Positions 56,521-64,000 of a stretch of 64,000 nucleotides of DNA are shown here, in pieces. The notes under the pieces were generated by a model. It ran no database searches, had not been told where the DNA came from, and saw only the letters and a list, made by a program, of their open reading frames with translations. Source of the stretch: Hygrophila difformis (taxonomy: Eukaryota; Streptophyta; Magnoliopsida; Lamiales; Acanthaceae); assembly GCA_030278955.1 (NCBI GenBank), contig JAOANR010000003.1, positions 54,036,902-54,100,901 of the forward strand, written 5' to 3'. A program made the translations under genes and the position numbers. Position 1 is the stretch's first letter, and each line of letters starts with the position of its first letter.

Positions 56521-56869
56521 GTCCTTATTGGGCCTGATCGGCCAAAATATATTTTTGTGGGTCTTTTCTTTCTTTTCCCATCATTTTGTATTTTGTGGGC
56601 CTGGTTTATTCTTTTGCCCATCTTTTTCATTCCTTTTTCTTTTCTTTTCTTTTTCTGTTGTTTATGGATTTTTCTAGCATAAATGTGTAATAAAATTACA
56701 TATTTATGTATTTTTCATACCAGCTTATTATTTTTACAAATATGCATAAATCAGTCTAATTCTACTGCTTTCTTATTTAATATATGACCGGAATGCGATC
56801 AAATGCCCGTTTCAGACACGGAAATGGATTGAAAATAATGGACATTTCTGGCCATTATCAACATCCTCA

Positions 56870-58497
56870 CATTAAATACTGATCGTCAGAGTCAATGTTC
56901 CTAAGAACACGGACTCTACATATTCAATTCATTTTCGTGGCTTCATAAATTACATTCTTTTTGGATTGAGATAAGACAATTAGAACTACAAGTATTAAAT
57001 TCCTTTGATTGCAGTGTTTAATGAAATGATACTTGCTCACTAAATCGGGCCTACAAATCAAACATTGCTGTTAACCCTTCATGAATATCATGTTTGAAAA
57101 ATGCAAGGGTTAAAAATTAGAATTAAGGTGTGACACGAACATACTTAATGAAATAGAACCTCACATATAAGAGAATCGGAAATTCACTCACTCTCAACTG
57201 GAGTTTAATCGTTGAACGCTCAAAATCAAGTTTAATTAAATTGTCCCATAAGCTTGCAATCAGACCAACTCGCCACCGGCTCATTTCCTCAAATTGAGAT
57301 CCCGAGGTCTTATTAAGGTTATAACGGGGCATACGGTTGTAACATTTGGTAGGAAAGGGAAATTATTGGGTTAAGAAATGACAAGAATTTATTCTATCAT
57401 AACTTGGCATTTTTATTTAAAATTTATGATCATCAATATTTTCCTCTTTCTTTTGCTTTTCTTCTTCTATTGCATGACATTAGACCAAGTCTAAATTGCT
57501 TTGTCAATTGCAATTTATTATTGTTGAATGGATCTCAACATATTTCTTTCTCTATTTTCTTCTCTTTCTCTCTTTTTTTTTTTTTTTGAATCGGCCTATT
57601 GAACACCGATTTATATGTTTTTTATGATCACAAATTTAATGCCTTTGATGGAATTTATCCTTGTCCACTTGGGTTGAATATTTTGGTCTTTTTGTAAGGC
57701 TAGGAAAATATAGTGGGTTTCAAGAAAAATTAGGCTTAAAGGCTCAAGTTGGTTAATCCTAGGGGAAAAATATTTTTGGGTTTGGATTTCAAACAAAGGC
57801 CAAAAATTGGGTTTTCTAAGTGCCTCGATCATATGCTCAATTTCGGGAATATGACATGGTCTTGAATCGGTCTCAATTGCAAGTTCTAGTTTCCTTTAAT
57901 CAAAATGATTCACACATCAAAGAATTAAATGAGTGAAAGTGACTCATGGCTCAGATCTCACAAGGTTGGATTGATTCATGTCATAAAGTATTCTAAAAAT
58001 TAATCAAAGCTTAACTCTAACACTCTATCCAATCAAAATTTTCAACATGCAGATTTATTACCCAATAAGCTGATCGCATCATTAAATTTTTATGGCTCAA
58101 AACCTTAGGAATTCATTTCATGCATGTTCTCAATTATATTATCCCAATTTAAAAATTTGAAAATTTAATCACAAGCCTAAATTCAACATGTGAATTTAGA
58201 GCAGGTTTATGCATACTTTTGTTGGTTATTTAATTTAAAGCAGTAAAAGAGCCACTGTTAACATACAAAGTATGTCAACAACATATTTTTGGCATGACAG
58301 TCACTTATTCATCTTGGACTGTCAGACATCTTTTCTCAAAATGAAATTGTTTGGACTGCAAAATTCCTTCTTGACAGCATTAAATACATCAATTACAAGA
58401 AATTTTCAATGCAGTAAAATCGAACTTGCACAGATGGTAGAAAATTATCTTATATGATGTTTACATTTAAGCTCACAATGATAAGATCGAGACACAC
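56870..58497. other. Non-coding, no gene recognised
   Basis: AT-rich; contains T runs near 57572-57587. It lies between the candidate LTR and the long minus-strand ORF. No readable pol or gag domains. Confidence 0.4.
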
Positions 58498-61400
58498 TCA
58501 TTCAGTCGGATCCTGGGGTTGATTGGAAGGACCAGCATCGTCTTTCGGTGGACCTGGTGGTTGCGGAAGTTGTTCAACCAGTGCAGACAGTACAAACTCC
58601 ATCATCTTCCGTTGCCTCTCCTCACTTTCCATGCGTTCTTTATGCTGTCTCTCCTCTCTCATCAACAGGAATCGTCTGAATTCGTCCTCTCTTCTCCTCT
58701 GTTCCGCCTTTTCTTCTTCTTTCTTTCTTTCTCTTTCTTCTCTCCTCTTCTTTTCTTCCTGCCTATCCCTTCTGTCATCTTCCCTTCCCAGGATGATCAC
58801 ATCTGCCAACTGCTTAACGCTTTCAGTCATGGTTTTGCTCATTGTGCTCACGATTTCAATTACTTGTGAGTTGGCAGGCTGTTGCGAGATATTTTGGCTC
58901 GGAGGAGGCATTTGTGGAGGTTGAGCTGGAGGTGGAAGTGGGATCTCTGTTTGTTCCTTCTGAGGCTCTTCTTGCACCGTGGTTGAAGGTCCCGCATGAA
59001 TACGGGCTTTCTTTGTTCCCTTCTTTGCCCTAGGTGGCCTAATTCTCTTGCTCGTGGAGGGTGCTTGATCACCAGATATGAATGAAGACTGAACCTCGGA
59101 GTCGCCGGGCATTTGGGGTAATGAATATGTAATTCTTTCCTACAGAGGGAGATTTGGCACATTGATGGGGGGATTCACTCTTATTGGCTGGTCGGTTGCA
59201 AACGCACTTAAGTCGACGCCCTGACTTATGCAGATTCTTCGGATCAAATTTGGATAGCACAAGACTTGCTTGTCTTCTATCCGGGTCGTCATGACTTCAA
59301 AAACATGCCTCCATATGTTCAACTTGACTCCATGCCACAGCTTCGCAAGTCCCATTAGGACACTTCCAGATGTAGTGTGTGGGTGCGAGTTGGGCCGGAT
59401 CTTCGACATATAAAACTCATAGGTCGGCATGAAGTGCAATTTCAACCTATTTGTATCAAAAGTATGGTCCGGAGTAGGTACCCTTGTCATGCTGTTTGCT
59501 ATGGCCGAATACAATGCAACTTTCTTGGTCTTCCCCCTTTCCATCAAAATTTCTCCCGCAGGGAACTCGGCTCGGATATCCGGGGTCTCAAAGAATGTAT
59601 TCAACCATTCGGGTGAGACGTTGATAACCTGACCCTGGATCCAAGTCCTCCTGTTGCTAAGAAGAATTCGCGAGTTAGCTCTACAAATCCATCTTGCTCA
59701 TTGTGCAACATGAAGTTTCCCCATTCTTGATTTCGGTAGAATGTTTCGACTGTGGGGTGGAGTAAGATATCTGGGCTGAATCCTTTATCTGGCACGATCA
59801 TCTTTAGCATTTTTGCATATCGTTCAACCCCTTCCATTCGCCCATTAAACTTGACCTCCAAGTCTGCATTGTCCAACTTCTTCTTTTCATACTGCTTTGT
59901 TACTCCCATCCGGTGCCTAATAGTATTTTCAGACCAGAATTCAATCGGTCTAATAGAACCAATTGATTCCAAGTCTTCACTAGTATGCCAATCTGTTGAC
60001 CTATTTTGATTTCCTTGGATGGGTTCATTACTTGATTCTGCCTCCTGCGCCCTTTGACTTGGTTCTCCTTCTCCCTGAACTGCTTCATTTCTAGATTCCT
60101 CCTCAACCTGTTTAATTAGATATTGCATTGTATTGCACTTAGTTTTTACAGGTAAAGGAAATGTAATTACAGGAAAGTAAGGATCATCAACGCTTGTTGA
60201 TACCTCATCCTCCTCCCTTGCAGATCGTCCAACAGGACGTTGGAAAATCGGCGTCATCTGCCCCATGAATTCTTGTTCCTCTTGTTGAGCTTCTTCTTTT
60301 TCTTCCTCCATATCATTCTTCCTTCTTTCAGTGAGATCCTGCGGTTTAACCATTTTGGCTTGCGGCTCATCAGCTTTGTCTTTCAACAGTTCAGACAGTG
60401 AGATCGGGTCTGCTGGAATATTTTCCTCTGGCTCGTCATTCCCTCCAGTCATGATTCTTCTTCTTTTCTCAGTCCCAGACGAACCTTCAGGAGCAATGAC
60501 TGCTTCAATTCTTGCTGTCCCAACAAGTGGATCAACAATCCGGCAGACCTCTGTTTGATATCTAATCTGTTCTCGCCCTTCTCCTTCATCAATTCTCCTT
60601 TCGATTTGTTCGTTAAGCCTTTTCCTTATATCTCCCCGGATAGTTTCAGCATCATGTGCAGTGGGGCCAGCCCATGTAGGGGGCTCCTTTTTTATCTTAA
60701 GCCCTTGCCCTTGCACTTCTCCTGTGATCTTAAGCTCATCATCATCATCTTGCCTCTCCTTCTCCACATCCTTTGGATTCCTTGCTTCTAATTCAGCTTG
60801 CAGTTTTTCAGCAATCTGTCTGTCATGGATTTCTTTCTTTTTTCTTTCCTCCTCAGCTTTTGTTCTTTCAATATTCTTTCTCATTTCAGCGTACTGACTA
60901 GCCCTTTCCTCTCTCCTCAATCTTTCTCTGATCTCGGCCTCACTGGGCGGTCTTTCAGAAGTTTGTTGTTCAAGAACACCTGCTATTGCATTTTCATCTT
61001 CTTGCATCTTTCTAGCCAACTCAGCATCTCGAGCAATTTGTTCTTTCCGTTTAGGAGGTGGAGGTGGCATTATCCCTTTGCCTCTATCTTTTGGGTCCGA
61101 GGGTGCTGCCTCCTTCCTAGCATTTGGCTCGGGTTCTTGGATTACCACTTTTCTTTCTGGAGCCCTTGCTGGTTTCTCTTTTTCAGCCAATTTTACCAGC
61201 CTTCTTTTTGTTTGAGCTTGAGGCACGGGCTGGCTTCCAGCTTGTACATCAGTTGGCGTTTCAGATTGAATCGGCTGTGTAGGGGGTTCTGTGGCAACAG
61301 ATTTCTGTAGTTCTGCTTGCCCTTTTGGTGGTAAAGCCGAGGTTTGCACAGTTGGTTGGGTGGCCTGAACAGGTTCTTCTGGAGGGGGAGTGGAGATATA

Positions 61401-62721
61401 GGCATCGGCAGTGGTATCTGGGTCTTCCTCATAGCCCAGTTGTTTTTCAGAGCGTTTCAAGTAGTCTGTGACGAAGCTCCGCTGAGTAATTCGCACAAGC
61501 TGTGCTTCCCAGTCCTCCTTTATCCTCTTGCAAAACTGGCTCCTGATATTATAATTGTAATGTAGGATCTTTTTCTTGTTTGTCTTGTCATTACAATATC
61601 GGAGTGCCTCCTTATCCATCTCCATTATCAATTCCAGGTAGGATTCCCGATATTTGTCCATCATAGCCCCTACCAGATCTTTTCGAATCCCTTCAAGATA
61701 GCCCATGTCTTGCGAACGTTAAAGTTGAGATAAGCTCCAGCCTCAGCTTCTGACATTAGCTGGAACTGTCTCTCTCCTTTCTTTATGGGCTTCCACTTGC
61801 CCTTTCGTATGTCCACAAGCAGTTGTTCCCTTAATACAGCGATATGCCGAGGATGCTCATCTTCTTTCGAAGTCCCAAATTGCCCGTATTTTCTGTGCGT
61901 GAAGATGGATTCGAGCTCCCCCTCAGCAGGCAGTTCCACTCCTTTATCCAAATGAGATTTAGTGATGCTCGGGTTTCCTTTTCCCCATACAAACATGAGG
62001 TTCTCCCATTCTTCCCTTGCGTCCTTGATCATTTTCCTCATGGTGTTCAGCAATGAAGTATTGTGGCCTTGCTCAAAATTTTCTGCACTTTTGAGGTGCT
62101 TGTGCAGGTTGCACCTTAATTCTCGGTGCCTGAGATGGGCCTGATCTGTAATCCACCTTTTTTCTACAAGTCCCTTCTTTTCAAGAAGATATGGGTTCCA
62201 TTTGAAGGGAAATGCTTCGTGAATCATGATGGCTCCGCTGTTTAAAATTCTGCTCAGATCAATCTGTTTGTCAGTGAAGGCCATTCTCACTTGTGGATCA
62301 ACGATCTGATTTGGGATGATGATATCAAAGTCGGCCAGATTTGGATCTTTCGTTCCTCTTTCCACATGCCGGTTCCAAATGGCTCTGTGTTCTCTAAACT
62401 TCAGCTGGATGCGTTCGTGGTGGACATCCTGAGTTGTTAGCACGTCATTTTTGGCATGGTCCATCATCATCCCCCAAATTTCTTTAGAAACTGATAATAA
62501 TCCCTTTCTATTGAGGCAGCAACAATTGTTCTTTCTTCTGGGGGTATGGTCACGTCCCATCCTTGTGGAAATTCCAATTTATCTTCTGTGGTGTGATCCA
62601 GCGGGACCTTATATTCTGACATGATCGCCGTCCTCATATTCTTGATTTCAGTTCGGTCAATCGAAGCCTCTTTGGCTGCTTGCTCATACGTGCAATCAGG
62701 CAGTCTGATGCCTGATTTCAC
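58498..62721 (-). pseudogene. Long charged retroelement-like protein with a putative plant transposon domain (frameshifted)
   Basis: A single gene of roughly 1400 codons appears split over four minus-strand frames: 62721-62467, 62560-61670, 61706-59601 and 59604-58498. The frameshifts lie near 62480, 61690 and 59660, and a frame end near 59140. A splice acceptor-like CCTTTCCAG sits just before 62735, so an upstream exon is possible. The N-terminal 350 residues look folded. The middle (61000-60100) is a Lys/Glu/Arg coiled-coil and low-complexity region rich in Pro/Gln. Around 59850-59220 the pattern GFVELTREFF, NVSPEWLNTFF, KKVALYSAI, LHFMPTYEFY and KQVLCYPNLIRRICISQGVDL resembles the 'putative plant transposon protein' domain (PF20167 type), often near gypsy elements. 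The C-terminus is again charged with Pro-rich ends. I do not know its function. Confidence 0.5.
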
Positions 62722-62735
62722 TACTAATTCATTCC

Positions 62736-64000
62736 TGGAAAGGATAGAGGAGATTAGAGATATTCAAGTTTTTATAATTTTCATGAATTGTTCAAGTTTG
62801 AAATCAACATTCTCACATTTTGAGTTCTGCTCGAAATGTGATTTAATTGATTGAACTTGAATTTTATTGCAATGCAAAAGTAACACTATTTACAACTGCA
62901 GATTTACACAATTAAAATTTGAGGTCATTGGACCTAAAAATATTTTTGGTTTGGACTCTTGAGTCCAGAAAGAGAAAATAAAATGGTCATTGGACCAAAA
63001 ATCTTTTTAATGGGCCATTGGGCCCAAAAGTTGATTTTCTCAATTTTTATTAAACAAGCTCGAGGTACTTGTTGAGAAATGGGATGAGATGAAACGAATG
63101 GAATAGATGCTCGAAATTGAAATGTGCAGTGGAGACGTGGCGGAATGGATCTGCTATTTCCGGACTGCTTGGACTGTATTGGACAGTTAAAACATTCCCA
63201 AAAATTTGCAAACACAATTTTTTTTTTAATTTTAAAGGTTGACTTGTTTTATTTAATGAAAAGTGGGATGTGTCTGGTCCCATTTTGGATTTTGAAAAGA
63301 GAATAGCAGCTGTGGGTGACAAAATACTGCTATTTTAATACTCACAGTCTTAGTTCCATTGGGAACCAAAATACACTTGTCAACCAAAATTCCTACCAAA
63401 TATTTTGTCTTTTTGTGAAAGTCCCTTTTCTGAAAAGTGTGTGGTGTGCACTGACTTGCCACAACAAAACACACATCAGTTTTTCACAGATTGCTGCATA
63501 TATACCACAGATTGCCAAAATAGGGAATTAAACATTTATTGTTCGCAATGGTATGCAAGAAGCATACACACAGTAAACCACCAATACAGGATCATGCTTG
63601 AGGTATCTACAATGCAGATTCAACTTTTCTAAAATAAAGATCAAACATGCTTCTCAGCTATGAAACATCACAGGCAGTTAGCAACACCAAATCACCCAGG
63701 AATGACCGAATGCTCACCAACCTAATTCCATGGTTCATAATTTCTCAAAACAAGAGATCTAATATTCTAGCATGCTTCACAATCACACAGCTTATCAAAG
63801 GAAACCAATAACATCTAGCCATCCCAAAATGACCAATGTTCAAGATTTCAGATCAAGAGCATGCTTAAGAACAATAAACACCCCTCTAGAACCCTAGGAA
63901 GCTTCAAGGTTCAACAATGACAGAAATAGCCCCTGTCTAACCTTAACTAACGCCCTAGTGTTCTCCAGACAACCCAGATTCGCAAGTTACAAATGCCCAG
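62736..64000. other. Upstream of the long minus-strand ORF, no gene seen
   Basis: Non-coding AT-rich sequence. Around 62920-63040 short words TCATTGGACC, GGGCCATTGGGCCC and GGACTCTTGAGTCC form small inverted repeats. No further coding exon of the neighbouring ORF was recognised. Confidence 0.4.

Larger units (their letters stand above)
52386..56869 (-). repeat. Candidate long LTR, minus orientation, non-coding
   Basis: Read on the minus strand, the segment opens TGAGGATGTTGATAATGGCC and closes with CAATTTTTGACA. Between lie hairpin arrays, TATA boxes (56178-56169 and 54610-54601) and no coding sequence. A 4.5-kb LTR would fit Tat/Ogre-like gypsy elements. The evidence is circumstantial: I found neither a polypurine tract beside 56870 nor a matching second LTR, and two TATA boxes suggest that two LTRs or a duplication may be involved. 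The ORF at 58498-62721 on the same strand could be its internal region. Confidence 0.4.

Noticed and set aside
59752..61565. Several plus-strand open frames of 70-170 codons
   Set aside because: They are antisense shadows of the long minus-strand charged ORF, with low-complexity Ser/Phe/Leu products.

Overview
This window is nuclear DNA from a flowering plant, almost certainly a eudicot. The evidence is one spliced xylulose kinase gene of ordinary plant length and exon structure, surrounded by plant-type transposable elements (Ty3/gypsy, Ty1/copia, L1-type LINEs, hAT, CACTA, Stowaway and MULE elements) and a nearly full-length, decayed endogenous caulimovirid (plant pararetrovirus). I cannot name the species. 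There is no bacterial-style operon, rRNA or CRISPR array.

Layout. 1-5165: 3' part of a Ty3/gypsy element (protease, RT, RNase H, integrase; broken) followed by an LTR-like segment that carries an array of nested hairpins, a TATA box and, just beyond it, a tRNA-Met primer-binding site. 5166-9218: leader, then a 5'-truncated Tork-like copia pol with its 3' LTR. 9472-10116: a non-autonomous hAT with perfect 8-bp target duplications. 11007-14785 (minus): the only intact cellular gene, an 11-exon xylulose kinase of 558 aa. About 15700-24290: the endogenous pararetrovirus, gene order small ORFs, VAP-like, capsid, movement protein plus a protease-like domain, protease-RT-RNase H, and an unbroken transactivator-like ORF, then a 35S-like TATA box and polyA signal. 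24290-29350: a non-coding, GGTAAA-rich, transposon-like segment with a DUF1985-like fragment. 29556-32393: Stowaway, hAT, and a MULE containing a CACTA MITE containing a LINE fragment. 33774-37195: broken FAR1/MULE transposase gene. 40350-42784: probable solo Del/Tekay-type LTR with a 73-bp alternating tandem repeat. 42800-46545: Stowaway and hAT elements, one Stowaway split by a LINE fragment with a 178-bp target duplication. 46596-52300: a 5'-truncated, decayed L1-type LINE. 52386-56869: LTR-like, non-coding, with a second nested-hairpin array and a G29 tract. 58498-62721 (minus): a frameshifted, very long, charged ORF with a putative plant transposon domain.

The elements do not form one pathway; they are layers of insertion around one housekeeping gene. 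The most unusual signals are (i) two retropepsin-like active sites in consecutive ORFs of the endogenous virus, one fused behind the movement protein, (ii) arrays of about 100-bp nested hairpins whose stems change sequence from unit to unit while pairing is kept, found with three unrelated sequence alphabets, two of them just upstream of TATA boxes, and (iii) the extreme LINE target-site duplication.
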